In this document: positions 1 to 7,608 of the stretch, piece by piece
Position numbering within the stretch: position 1 is the first letter of the stretch
Layout: each line of letters opens with the position of its first letter
Origin: Micrococcales bacterium
GTDB taxonomy: Bacteria > Actinomycetota > Actinomycetes > Actinomycetales > Dermatophilaceae
Direction of reading: 5' to 3'
Assembly: GCA_003132125.1 (NCBI GenBank)
Contig: PKWT01000372.1
Coordinates: forward strand, 9,879-25,308
DNA: 15,430 nucleotides
The notes under the pieces: generated by a model
What the model was told of the DNA's origin: nothing
Seen by the model: only the letters and a program-made list of their open reading frames with translations
Database searches by the model: none
Translations under genes and position numbers: made by a program

Positions 1-173
1 CCCCGTTGCGCAAGTCCTTTGTCCTGGCGTCACGCGCGAGCAAGGCATGGCCAGGCGCCAAGGAGCCGGGAGAGGGCGCCGGCGGTCATGACGGCGAGGC
101 GGCGAGCGAGAAGCCTGGGCGCAAGAAGATCAACGCGCCGGGCGTGCCCGACACCACGTGGGGACCGCGATGA
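1..173 (+). CDS. nuoC: NADH-quinone oxidoreductase subunit C, C-terminal end (partial)
   Basis: The frame ending in TGA at 171-173 is open to the left edge and gives 56 residues. It begins PLRKSFVLASR, which matches the PLRK motif that closes the 30-kDa NuoC domain, continues AWPGAKEPGE, and ends in a Gly/Glu/Lys-rich tail finishing GVPDTTWGPR. NuoC is a peripheral-arm subunit that works with NuoB and NuoD near the quinone site; it has no cofactor. The stop overlaps the nuoH start by four bases (ATGA). The tail after PLRK is longer than in the classical NuoC and looks like the form found in reduced actinobacterial nuo clusters; that is recalled, not searched. Whether NuoD is a separate upstream gene or fused to this one cannot be seen. 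The key observation is that the next gene is nuoH, not nuoD, nuoE, nuoF or nuoG. Confidence 0.8.
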   Translation, partial: PLRKSFVLASRASKAWPGAKEPGEGAGGHDGEAASEKPGRKKINAPGVPDTTWGPR

Positions 174-1132
174 ACCCCGTGCTTGAGGTGGTTCTGCGTT
201 CCGTGAGTGTGTTGGCTGTGTTCCTGGTGCTGCCGTTGATCGTGGGCCAGACCGAGCACAAGGTGATGGCGCACATGCAGGGTCGGCTCGGCCCGATGTA
301 CGCCGGCGGCTTCCACGGCTGGGCCCAGCTGGTCGCCGATGCCGCCAAGTTCATCCAGAAGGAAGACATCACGCCGCGGGCGGCTGACCGCTGGGTGTTC
401 AAGCTCGCACCTGCTGTCGCGCTCGTGCCGTATCTCGTGGCGCTTGCCGTGATACCGATCTCTCCGACGTTGGTCGGGGCGGACGTTGACGCCGGCGTGC
501 TGTTCGTTCTGGCGGCCAGTGCGGTGGGCATCCTGGGGCTCTTGATGGGGGGGTGGGCGAGCGCCAACAAATACGCTTTGCTCGGTGGGATGCGCGCAGC
601 GGCTCAGCTGCTCAGCTACGAGCTCCCGTTGGTGCTCTCAGTGGCATCTGTCGCTCTTGCGGCGGGGACGCTTTCGCTCAGCGGCATAGTCGACGCGTGG
701 CATCCGTTGTGGTTGTTGTGGCAGCTCCCCGGCGCGATGGTCTTCTTCGTCGCGGCGGTCGCTGAGCTCCAGCGTGGGCCTTTCGACATGCCCATTGCCG
801 ACTCCGAGATCGTGATGGGGCCGTTCACCGAATACACCGGTCTGCGCTTCGCGTTCTTCCTGCTCTCCGAGTATGCCGGCATCGTCGTGATGTCCCTGCT
901 GTTCACCGTTCTCTTCCTCGGCGGTTGGCACGGTGCGTTCTCCGACTCCCTCGGGCCGGTGTGGACGCTGGCCAAGAGCGCGGTCATCTCGGTGTTGATC
1001 ATCTGGATGCGTGTTTCCTGGCCGCGCCTTCGTGAGGACCAGCTCCAGCGCCTTGCTTGGTTGGTTCTCGTCCCGGTCGCTCTCGTTCAGCTGGCCCTGA
1101 CCGCAGTATGGGTGGTGTTGAGCTCACGATGA
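170..1132 (+). CDS. nuoH: NADH-quinone oxidoreductase subunit H (membrane anchor subunit)
   Basis: This 320-residue protein, with about eight hydrophobic segments, is the membrane subunit that joins the peripheral arm to the pump modules and helps form the quinone chamber. Family signatures are near the N-terminus (HMQGRLGP, then ADAAKFIQKED at about residues 57-67) and in the middle (GPFDMP, then TEYTG). I chose ATG 170 because GGGGA at 160-164 is well spaced and ATG overlaps the nuoC stop; an in-frame GTG at 158 would add four residues. The third cytoplasmic loop is unusual: the classical pattern after PFD.P is E-A-E-x-E, while here it is I-A-D-S-E, so Ile209 replaces an acidic residue near the quinone cavity. 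The stop overlaps nuoI by four bases. Confidence 0.95.
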   Translation: MNPVLEVVLRSVSVLAVFLVLPLIVGQTEHKVMAHMQGRLGPMYAGGFHGWAQLVADAAKFIQKEDITPRAADRWVFKLAPAVALVPYLVALAVIPISPTLVGADVDAGVLFVLAASAVGILGLLMGGWASANKYALLGGMRAAAQLLSYELPLVLSVASVALAAGTLSLSGIVDAWHPLWLLWQLPGAMVFFVAAVAELQRGPFDMPIADSEIVMGPFTEYTGLRFAFFLLSEYAGIVVMSLLFTVLFLGGWHGAFSDSLGPVWTLAKSAVISVLIIWMRVSWPRLREDQLQRLAWLVLVPVALVQLALTAVWVVLSSR

Positions 1133-1704
1133 CCGATCACGAGCATTCACAAGGAGAATCGCGCAAAGGCACCAAGTCGGGTGGACTACTGCCCGGTCTC
1201 GTCAAGGGGCTGATCACCACTGCCAGAACTCTTGGCAGGCCCACGCACACGACTGAGTATCCCGACGCGCAGCCTTACCTGCCCCCGCGCAGCCAGGGCG
1301 TCATCGCGCTGCTCGAGGAGAACTGCACCAGCTGCATGCTGTGTTCCAGGGAGTGCCCGGACTGGTGCATCTACATCGACTCCCACAAGGAGACGCTTCC
1401 GGCGACGACCGAGGGCGGGCGGGAGCGCCAGCGCAACGTGCTCGACCGGTTCGCCATCGACTTCTCTCTCTGTATGTACTGCGGCATCTGCGTCGACGTC
1501 TGTCCGTTCGACGCGCTGCACTGGAGCCCCGAGTTCGAGTACGCCGAGGTGGACATCAAGGACCTGTTGCACGAAAAGGAGCGGCTCGGGCAATGGATGC
1601 CCACGGTGCCGCCCCCGCCCGCGCTCGATCCGAGCTCGGCTGAACCCCAAGAGATCACGGCGGCTAACAAGCCTGCACGCACGGCTCCGGAGGCACGCTC
1701 ATGA
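1129..1704 (+). CDS. nuoI: NADH-quinone oxidoreductase subunit I (2 x [4Fe-4S] ferredoxin-like)
   Basis: This 191-residue peripheral subunit carries the two [4Fe-4S] clusters (N6a/N6b) that pass electrons towards NuoB and quinone. Two complete CxxCxxCxxxCP motifs are visible: Cys66, 69, 72 and 76 (CTSCMLCSRECP), and Cys115, 118, 121 and 125 (CMYCGICVDVCP). Residues 1-50 form the usual basic, weakly hydrophobic N-terminal helix region. After about residue 155 there is a Pro/Ala-rich tail that is probably disordered and longer than in proteobacterial NuoI. The start is the ATG of the ATGA overlap with nuoH. An in-frame extension upstream to 1057 runs inside nuoH and is not credible. With NuoE, NuoF and NuoG missing from this locus, NuoI would be the outermost iron-sulfur subunit encoded here and so a likely docking point for an alternative electron donor; that is inference. 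Confidence 0.96.
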   Translation: MTDHEHSQGESRKGTKSGGLLPGLVKGLITTARTLGRPTHTTEYPDAQPYLPPRSQGVIALLEENCTSCMLCSRECPDWCIYIDSHKETLPATTEGGRERQRNVLDRFAIDFSLCMYCGICVDVCPFDALHWSPEFEYAEVDIKDLLHEKERLGQWMPTVPPPPALDPSSAEPQEITAANKPARTAPEARS

Positions 1705-2240
1705 CATCGCTGGACATCCTGTTCGGTGCTGTTGGACTGATCACCGCAGCGAGCGCGGTGCTCGCGGTCACCACGCAGCAGCTTGTCCACGCCGCCCTCT
1801 GGCTCGTCGTCGCGCTGGGCACCCTCGCCGGCTGCTATCTGATCCTTGGCGCAGAGCTGGTCGCCCTCGTCCAGCTCCTCGTCTACGTCGGCGCCGTGGT
1901 GGTGCTCGTCCTCTTCGCGCTCATGCTGACCCGAGCGCCCATGGGACGTAGTCCCGAGCACTCCTCCAGCGCGGTCCAACGGATCGCGGCCGCAGTCATC
2001 GCGGCCGGCACCACCTCGTTGCTCGCTGCAGTCCTGCTACCGGCCCTCGGCGGAGAGGTCCTGTCTGCCCGAACCGGTGACACCAAAGCGATTGCCACCC
2101 AGCTGTTCGGCGCGTGGGTGTGGCCATTCGAGCTGCTTTCCGTGTTGCTCCTCATGGCGTTGATCGCCGCGCTGGCCGTCTCCCGGATGCCCACAACGTC
2201 GCCGACATCGCCAGTGCCGGCCGAGACGGAGTCCACATGA
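1701..2240 (+). CDS. nuoJ: NADH-quinone oxidoreductase subunit J
   Basis: A 179-residue protein with five predicted membrane segments, the usual layout for this subunit. It sits between NuoH/NuoA and NuoK in the membrane arm. Its third transmembrane helix is the segment known in other complex I structures to switch conformation during coupling. The signature YVGAVVVLVLF lies at residues 62-72 and corresponds to that helix. The C-terminus ends in a short Thr/Pro/Ser-rich stretch. The start is the ATG of an ATGA overlap with nuoI, and the stop overlaps nuoK in the same way, which suggests translational coupling. No missing region was seen. Confidence 0.94.
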   Translation: MTSLDILFGAVGLITAASAVLAVTTQQLVHAALWLVVALGTLAGCYLILGAELVALVQLLVYVGAVVVLVLFALMLTRAPMGRSPEHSSSAVQRIAAAVIAAGTTSLLAAVLLPALGGEVLSARTGDTKAIATQLFGAWVWPFELLSVLLLMALIAALAVSRMPTTSPTSPVPAETEST

Positions 2241-2536
2241 TCCATCTTTGGCTACCGCTCGCGCTCGTCTGTGTCCTTGCCGGGGCGGGGGCCTATGGCG
2301 TCATCGCCCGGCGCAACGCCGTCCTCGTGCTGATCGGCGTCGAGCTGATCCTCAACTCGGCCAACCTGCTGTTCGTCACGATGGGCTCGGTGCGGGGCGA
2401 CGCCTTGCGCACGGGCCAGGTCCTGACGCTCTTCCTCATCACCATCGCCGCTGCCGAGATCGGAGTCGCGCTCGCCGTGATCCTGGCGTTGTTCCGCAAG
2501 CGTGGCCACATCGACCTAAGCGAGCCCGGCGCATGA
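2237..2536 (+). CDS. nuoK: NADH-quinone oxidoreductase subunit K
   Basis: A 99-residue, three-helix membrane protein of normal length, homologous to the MrpC antiporter subunit. The two buried glutamates needed for proton transfer are present: Glu36 in GVELILNSANL, and Glu74 in AAAEIG, matching E36 and E72 of the E. coli protein. The short cytoplasmic loop contains the usual basic residues (ARRN). The ATG forms an ATGA overlap with the nuoJ stop, which rules out the longer in-frame reading that starts at 2114 inside nuoJ. The stop overlaps nuoL in the same manner. Confidence 0.96.
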   Translation: MIHLWLPLALVCVLAGAGAYGVIARRNAVLVLIGVELILNSANLLFVTMGSVRGDALRTGQVLTLFLITIAAAEIGVALAVILALFRKRGHIDLSEPGA

Positions 2537-4533
2537 GCGAACTAGTCCTCCAGGCGACCCGGATGGTCGTCCTGGCCCCCTTCGTGGCCTCGGTGCTTGG
2601 GCTGTTCGTCGCCCGCCGCCGTTTCGCCAGTGCGGTCATCGCGTCCACCGGTGCGGTCGTGACCCTGCTCGCCGGCTCCTACCTCCTGTATGCCGTGCAC
2701 CATGACTCGTTGGCCGGCGAGGTCTCCACCATCGGAGCACTCCCGCTGGGTCAGCTGCGAATGCCGCTGCACCTGCTCGTGGACGAGCTCAGCGCCATCG
2801 TGGTCTTCGCAGTTGGCATCGTGGGACTCGCGATCCAGCTCTTCACCAAGTGGTACCTGCATGACGACGACCGCTATGGCGTCTTCACCGGCACTGTGTC
2901 GCTGTTCCTCGCGGGGATGTTGCTCGTGGTCCTGTCCGGTGACCTCGTGCTCACCCTCGTCGGCTGGGAGGTCATGGGTTGGTGCTCGTACCTGCTCATC
3001 GGCCACTACAGCCGCAAGGACTCCGCGTCCCGGGCGGCCACCAAGGCGTTCCTGGTGACCCGTTTCGCCGACCTGGCCTTCGTCATCGGCCTGATCATCC
3101 TGGCTTCCGGCGCAGGGACCACCAACATCCGCGACCTGATGGCCACCTGGTCCGGTCTGCCGGGGTCGACCCTGCTGACGGTCGCGTTGATCTGCCTGCT
3201 CTCCGGTATCGCCGGTAAGTCCGCGCAGTTCCCGTTCCACGACTGGTTGCCAGACGCGATGGAGGGCCCCACCCCGGCCTCGGCGCTCATCCACGCCGCG
3301 ACGATGGTTGCCGCCGGCACCTTCGTCCTGGCCCGGCTGTTCCCCATCTTCGTCTTGTCGGATCCGGCCCGCCTGGTCCTCGCGGTGATCACCGCCGTGA
3401 CGATGATCGGCGCTGCGATCCTTGCCTTCGGTCAGTCGGACCTCAAACGTCTGTTGGCCTACTCCACCATCAGCCAGATCTCGATCATGCTGTCGGCCCT
3501 TGCCGTCGCGCCGGTGACCGTCGGATCCGGTCCAGCGGTCTTGTATCTCTTGTCGCACGCGATGTTCAAGGCGTTGCTGTTCCTCGCGATCGGGTGGCTC
3601 AGCGTGCTCGTGGCAGGCACATCGGCGGTCGCCCTGGCCGGTGGGGTACGCCATCACAAGCAGCTCAGAGTGCCCCTCGGCATTGGCTTTCTGGCGCTTG
3701 CCGGAGTCCCGCCCCTGGCTGGTTTTGTCGCCAAGGAATACGTTCTGGGTGCCGCCCACGACAACATCTCCGAGCTCGGTTCTGCCGCCGGGTGGATCGT
3801 CATGGTCGCGGTGGGGATGAGCGTTGTGCTCACCGCTGCCTACTGCACCCGCGCCTGGCTGGTCCTCACCCACCTCAGCGCTGAGGAGGAGGTCACCCAC
3901 GAGGCCGCGGTCAAGGAGGCAGTCGAGGTCGAGGACGTCAGCATCGTCGCGATCTTCACCGAGCTGGCCTCCGAGGGTGGTATTCCACCCGACTCTGCGC
4001 CCGCGTCGGGCTCGACCGTCACCGATGTCCACGCTGAGCCTGAGCATGGCCACGCCGACATCCATCGCAGTGCCCGTTTGTCGGTCGGGGTCCTCGCGTT
4101 CCTATCCGTTGTCGGAGGCCTGATCATCTTTACCCCACTGGTCCAGGTCGAGCCACACATCACGTGGTGGCTGGCCGCCTCATCGTTCGTCCTGATCGTG
4201 GCGTCCTGGGCGGGCGTGCGGTTCCTGGCACCCGTTGACGGCATCGGTGATGCGGCCTCTCGTCTTGGCGCCGATCGAATGGCGTTGTTCGACAGCGGTC
4301 TCGGCGCGGATGGTGTCTATGTCGCCCTGGCATCCCAAGTCGTCCGGCTCGCCGAGATCGTGGTTGTTGCAGACCGCCAGGTCATCGACGCATACGTGCG
4401 CGGCACCGTCGTGGTGACGCGCTGGATCGGAGTCACCGGCGAGCGGGTGCATACCCGCAAGCCATCGTCGTACCTCGTGTGGTTGCTGGTCGGGTTGCTG
4501 GCTGTCGGCGTGGTCGGGGTGACGACGTGGTGA
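2533..4533 (+). CDS. nuoL: NADH-quinone oxidoreductase subunit L (antiporter-like proton pump)
   Basis: A 666-residue antiporter-like subunit at the distal end of the membrane arm, related to MrpA. Pump residues are intact: Glu146 in GWEVMGWCSYLLIG, and Lys229 in GIAGKSAQFPFHDW, followed by the hallmark LPDAMEGPTPASALIHAATM. The length is slightly above the usual 610-650. Residues of about 446-512 form a hydrophilic stretch rich in Glu, Asp and His (runs such as EEEVTHEAAVKEAVEVED and HAEPEHGHADIH) between two late transmembrane helices, where classical NuoL has a short loop beginning with a conserved HPHES-like motif. The C-terminal part (about 560-666) has a long amphipathic region and a final membrane helix, as expected for the lateral helix and its anchor. 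The start is set by the ATGA overlap with nuoK; the open frame extends further upstream only inside nuoK. Confidence 0.96.
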   Translation: MSELVLQATRMVVLAPFVASVLGLFVARRRFASAVIASTGAVVTLLAGSYLLYAVHHDSLAGEVSTIGALPLGQLRMPLHLLVDELSAIVVFAVGIVGLAIQLFTKWYLHDDDRYGVFTGTVSLFLAGMLLVVLSGDLVLTLVGWEVMGWCSYLLIGHYSRKDSASRAATKAFLVTRFADLAFVIGLIILASGAGTTNIRDLMATWSGLPGSTLLTVALICLLSGIAGKSAQFPFHDWLPDAMEGPTPASALIHAATMVAAGTFVLARLFPIFVLSDPARLVLAVITAVTMIGAAILAFGQSDLKRLLAYSTISQISIMLSALAVAPVTVGSGPAVLYLLSHAMFKALLFLAIGWLSVLVAGTSAVALAGGVRHHKQLRVPLGIGFLALAGVPPLAGFVAKEYVLGAAHDNISELGSAAGWIVMVAVGMSVVLTAAYCTRAWLVLTHLSAEEEVTHEAAVKEAVEVEDVSIVAIFTELASEGGIPPDSAPASGSTVTDVHAEPEHGHADIHRSARLSVGVLAFLSVVGGLIIFTPLVQVEPHITWWLAASSFVLIVASWAGVRFLAPVDGIGDAASRLGADRMALFDSGLGADGVYVALASQVVRLAEIVVVADRQVIDAYVRGTVVVTRWIGVTGERVHTRKPSSYLVWLLVGLLAVGVVGVTTW

Positions 4534-6020
4534 TGCTTCTGCTCGCTGCTCTGGCGATCCCGGCATTGACCGGCACCGCGTTGATCCTGACCGGGCGCGA
4601 CTCCGTGAGGTCCAGCGAAGCCAACGCCAATCTGGTCAGCCTGGTCGCCTCCGTCGCGACGGCCGCTCTCGTGGTCGCAACGGTGATCACGCGCCCCAAG
4701 GTCGACTACCAGTGGCTGCCCTCGCTCGGCGTCAGATGGCAGTTCTCGGTGGACGGCATCAGTGCGCCGCTCTTGATCCTCACTGCCGCCCTTGGCATCG
4801 CGGTCGTTGTCCATGCCCGCTCATATCCCCCGCACGGTGGCTCGCCGACGACCTTCTACGGGTGCCTGCAGCTGGTCGAGTTCGGGGCGCTGGCTACGTT
4901 CTTGAGCCGCGATGCCGTCGTCTTCTTCCTCTCCTTCGAAGTGGTGCTCATCCCGATGTGGGTGCTGATCTCCCGCTTCGGCGACTCCCACGACCTCCCG
5001 GCGCGCGCGGACGCATCAGGCCGATTCGTCTTGTACACCGTGCTCGGCTCGACGCTGATGCTGGTTGGCATCCTCGCCCTGGTCCACTCCGCCGGCACCG
5101 CCAACCTGGACGCGCTTGCGGCAGCCCGCGGAGCGGGACTGGATCGGTCCACTCAGATGGTCATCGCCGCGCTGCTGCTCGTGGGGCTGGGCATCAAGAT
5201 CCCCCTGTGGCCGTTCCACACGTGGCTGCCACCGGCCCACACCATTGCCCCCACGGCTGGTTCGGTGCTGCTTGCGGCGATCCTGCTGAAGATGGGCACG
5301 TACGGCATCGTGCGCCTGGTCATCGCGCCCCTGCCCATCGGATTCGGCGCACTGGCTCCGGTGTTCGCGGCTGCCGGCGTCATCGGGATTCTCTGGGGAG
5401 GCTTGGCCTGCTTGGTCGAGACCGACCTGAAGCGACTCATCGCCTACTCCTCCGTTGCGCACATGGGCTTCGTGGTTCTCGGTCTGTCGAGCGGGACCAC
5501 CGCCGGGCTTCAGGCGGCCTTGTTCGCCAACATCGCCCACGGCGTCGTGTCCGCCCTGCTCTTCTTCCTCGTGGGTGGTCTCAAAGAACGTTGGGGATCA
5601 GCTGACCTGGCCACCGCGCGCGCCGCATTGCGTGAGGTCTCTCCTCGCCTGGGCCTTGCCCTCGTCGTCGGCTTCGCCGCGTCGCTCGGTCTTCCCGGTC
5701 TGGTCGGTTTCTGGGGCGAGTTCTTGGCCATGTACTCCGCGTGGTCCCCGGCAGCCGACCGTCCCGAAGGCTTCATGCGGGTTCTGGCCGTCCTGGCCGT
5801 GACCGGCACCGCGGTGGCCGCTGGCTACTCCTTGCGGGTGCTACGGCTGATCTGGTCCGGCGACCGCACCTCGCCTGCGCATGTGGATGCTCACGGCGGC
5901 GAATGGTCCGTACTGGCAGTCCTGGTTGCTAGCGTTCTCGTCCTCGGTGTTGCGCCTGGGATCGTTCTGAACACGACGAGCAAGGATGTCTCCGTCATCA
6001 CTTCTGAGGTGTCCCGATGA
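4530..6020 (+). CDS. nuoM: NADH-quinone oxidoreductase subunit M (antiporter-like proton pump)
   Basis: A 496-residue antiporter-like subunit related to MrpD, of typical length. Glu137 in FEVVLIPMW and Lys223 in LGIKIPLWPFHTWLP, followed by APTAGSVLLAAILLKMGTYG, are the standard pump signatures. I chose GTG 4530 because it makes a GTGA overlap with the nuoL stop, matching the ATGA junctions elsewhere in the operon, and because GGGG at 4516-4519 is at a usable distance. ATG 4533 is the alternative and shortens the protein by one residue. The frame is open upstream to 4479 but only inside nuoL. The stop overlaps nuoN. Confidence 0.96.
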   Translation: MMLLLAALAIPALTGTALILTGRDSVRSSEANANLVSLVASVATAALVVATVITRPKVDYQWLPSLGVRWQFSVDGISAPLLILTAALGIAVVVHARSYPPHGGSPTTFYGCLQLVEFGALATFLSRDAVVFFLSFEVVLIPMWVLISRFGDSHDLPARADASGRFVLYTVLGSTLMLVGILALVHSAGTANLDALAAARGAGLDRSTQMVIAALLLVGLGIKIPLWPFHTWLPPAHTIAPTAGSVLLAAILLKMGTYGIVRLVIAPLPIGFGALAPVFAAAGVIGILWGGLACLVETDLKRLIAYSSVAHMGFVVLGLSSGTTAGLQAALFANIAHGVVSALLFFLVGGLKERWGSADLATARAALREVSPRLGLALVVGFAASLGLPGLVGFWGEFLAMYSAWSPAADRPEGFMRVLAVLAVTGTAVAAGYSLRVLRLIWSGDRTSPAHVDAHGGEWSVLAVLVASVLVLGVAPGIVLNTTSKDVSVITSEVSR

Positions 6021-7507
6021 GCCAGGCCGTTGTCGCCGTGAACGCCGGGGTGCTCCTTCCAGCGCTGGCACCAGCCATCGGAGCTGCCGTTGTCCTGGTC
6101 GTCGACGTCGCAGCCCAGCGGCTGCGTCGCACGCACTACATGATCGCGCTGGTCAGCCTCGTCGTCGGGGCGGTTGGCACGTTCGCCGGCCTCGGGATGG
6201 TCGCCGGGGGTGTTCGCCAGACGCTGTGCCTGCCCGGCGGTGGCCAGTGCATGTATGCCGCCGATGCGGTGGCGTCGGGCCTGCAGCTGGCTGCCCTGCT
6301 GGCGGCCGGTGTGACTCTCCTGCTCAGCTGGCCCGATGACAAGAAGCAGTCATCAGGGAGCACGGCCGTCATCGTGAGCCTGGTCCTGACCGCGACGGCG
6401 GGGGCCACTGCTGTTGCCGGTGCCCGCGACCTCGGTTCATGGCTGGTTGCCCTCGAGCTCGCGACCCTGCCGACAGTGGCGCTGGTCGCGCTGAGGGGCG
6501 CACGCTCAGCAATTTCCGGGGCGATAGCACTGCTCACCACGGCGTTGGTCTCGTTCGGTCTTCTGGCGCTGGCGGCCGCCCTGTGGTTCACCGCCACCGG
6601 CAGTGGATTCATCACTCCCGCAGCGGCGCTCGCAGTGATCGACGATCCGAGCCGACGCCCGATCCTGGTTCTGGCCGTGGCTCTCGTGGTCGCCGGGATT
6701 GGCTTCAAGCTGTCGCTCGTGCCGTTCCATGCGTGGACCCCTGAGGCCTACGACGGAGCTCCGTTGCCGATCGCCGCCTTCCTCGCCGGGGTCTCCAAGA
6801 TCGCCGCTCTGGGCGCGCTGCTCATCGTCATCCGGGCCATCGCGCCATTGGGTGCTCCGGCCCTGACCACCATCGCGATCGTTGCGGCGGCGAGCATGAC
6901 TCTGGGCAACATCATGGCGCTACGACAGAACAGCGTTGTTCGGCTGCTTGCGTGGTCAACCGTCGCCCAGGCTGGGTGGGTGGTCATGCCCTTGGCTGCC
7001 GCGTCCTCAGCTGCTGTGTTCGCCTCCGGGGCATATCTGTTGGCCTACGTCCTCGCGACGCTCCTGGCGTTTGCCGTCGTCGCCGCCCTGGTTCAGACAA
7101 GGGGTGCTGCGCGGGCCCGTGACCTCAGCGGCTACCACGGTCTCGTGCACGACCACCCTGTTCTGGCCGCCGCCCTCGGGCTCGCGTTGCTGTCGTTGGC
7201 CGGGTTGCCGCCGGGCGTCCTCGGTCTCGTGGCGAAGGTCACGGCGCTGCGCCCGGTCGTCGCGAGCGAGCTCTGGTTGATGGCCGTCATTGCGGCGGTC
7301 AACGCCGTTCTGGGCGTGGCTGTCTACCTGCGCTGGCTGCGTGTTGTCATGGCCACAGCTGAGCCGGAGACGGACATGACCGCCCCGGTGGCGGCTCCTG
7401 CTCTTTCGGCACATCCCGCAACGCTGGTCGCGGTCGGTCTCGCCGCAGTGGCACTCGTGGTGACCAGCGTGAACCCGCAGCTGATCCTGGGGCTGCTGGG
7501 CTCCTGA
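6017..7507 (+). CDS. nuoN: NADH-quinone oxidoreductase subunit N (antiporter-like proton pump)
   Basis: A 496-residue antiporter-like subunit, closest to the peripheral arm, with about 14 membrane segments. Conserved charges are Glu147 in WLVALELATLPT and Lys231 in IGFKLSLVPFHAW, followed by TPEAYDGAPLPIAAFLAGVSK, the usual TPD.YEGAP-type signature in slightly altered form. It is the last gene of the operon: the ATG overlaps the nuoM stop (ATGA), and a strong hairpin lies about 50 bases after the stop. The residues that would break pumping if lost are all there, so the reduced operon looks like a working enzyme rather than a decaying one. Confidence 0.96.
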   Translation: MSQAVVAVNAGVLLPALAPAIGAAVVLVVDVAAQRLRRTHYMIALVSLVVGAVGTFAGLGMVAGGVRQTLCLPGGGQCMYAADAVASGLQLAALLAAGVTLLLSWPDDKKQSSGSTAVIVSLVLTATAGATAVAGARDLGSWLVALELATLPTVALVALRGARSAISGAIALLTTALVSFGLLALAAALWFTATGSGFITPAAALAVIDDPSRRPILVLAVALVVAGIGFKLSLVPFHAWTPEAYDGAPLPIAAFLAGVSKIAALGALLIVIRAIAPLGAPALTTIAIVAAASMTLGNIMALRQNSVVRLLAWSTVAQAGWVVMPLAAASSAAVFASGAYLLAYVLATLLAFAVVAALVQTRGAARARDLSGYHGLVHDHPVLAAALGLALLSLAGLPPGVLGLVAKVTALRPVVASELWLMAVIAAVNAVLGVAVYLRWLRVVMATAEPETDMTAPVAAPALSAHPATLVAVGLAAVALVVTSVNPQLILGLLGS

Positions 7508-7518
7508 GCGGCGTTGGC
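7505..7518 (+). repeat. 14-base direct repeat, copy 1 (at the nuoN stop)
   Basis: TGAGCGGCGTTGGC starts with the stop codon of nuoN. The same 14 bases recur at 8488-8501, starting with the stop codon of htpX. The repeat may mark a small duplication or may be a chance match in GC-rich spacers. Confidence 0.5.
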
Positions 7519-7558
7519 GGTGGCTTCCTGCCGTTGACGGCGCGCCGGTGGCTGCCTC

Positions 7559-7590
7559 GCGCGACCCGTGTTCGGAACACCGGGTCGCGC
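7559..7590 (+). terminator. Strong hairpin between nuoN and htpX, probable terminator or attenuator
   Basis: GCGCGACCC (7559-7567) pairs perfectly with GGGTCGCGC (7582-7590). Inside, GTGTT (7568-7572) pairs with AACAC (7576-7580), leaving a three-base loop and one bulged C at 7581, about 14 base pairs in all. No T-run follows, so it is not a textbook intrinsic terminator, but T-poor hairpins are common at operon ends in high-GC actinobacteria. It ends 18 bases before the htpX start and could instead modulate read-through into htpX or protect the 3' end of the nuo mRNA. Confidence 0.6.
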
Positions 7591-7608
7591 ACCTGCGTTG
7601 GGAAGGTT

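Noticed and set aside
158..169. GTG 158 as the nuoH start
   Set aside because: ATG 170 matches the 4-base overlap used at all other nuo junctions and has a better-spaced GGGGA; the GTG overlaps that ribosome site.
2542..4065. A 507-codon open frame on the minus strand inside nuoL
   Set aside because: Its translation is Arg/Gly/Asp/Gln-rich low-complexity without motifs, as expected for the antisense of a GC-rich membrane-protein gene; nuoL is certain on the other strand.
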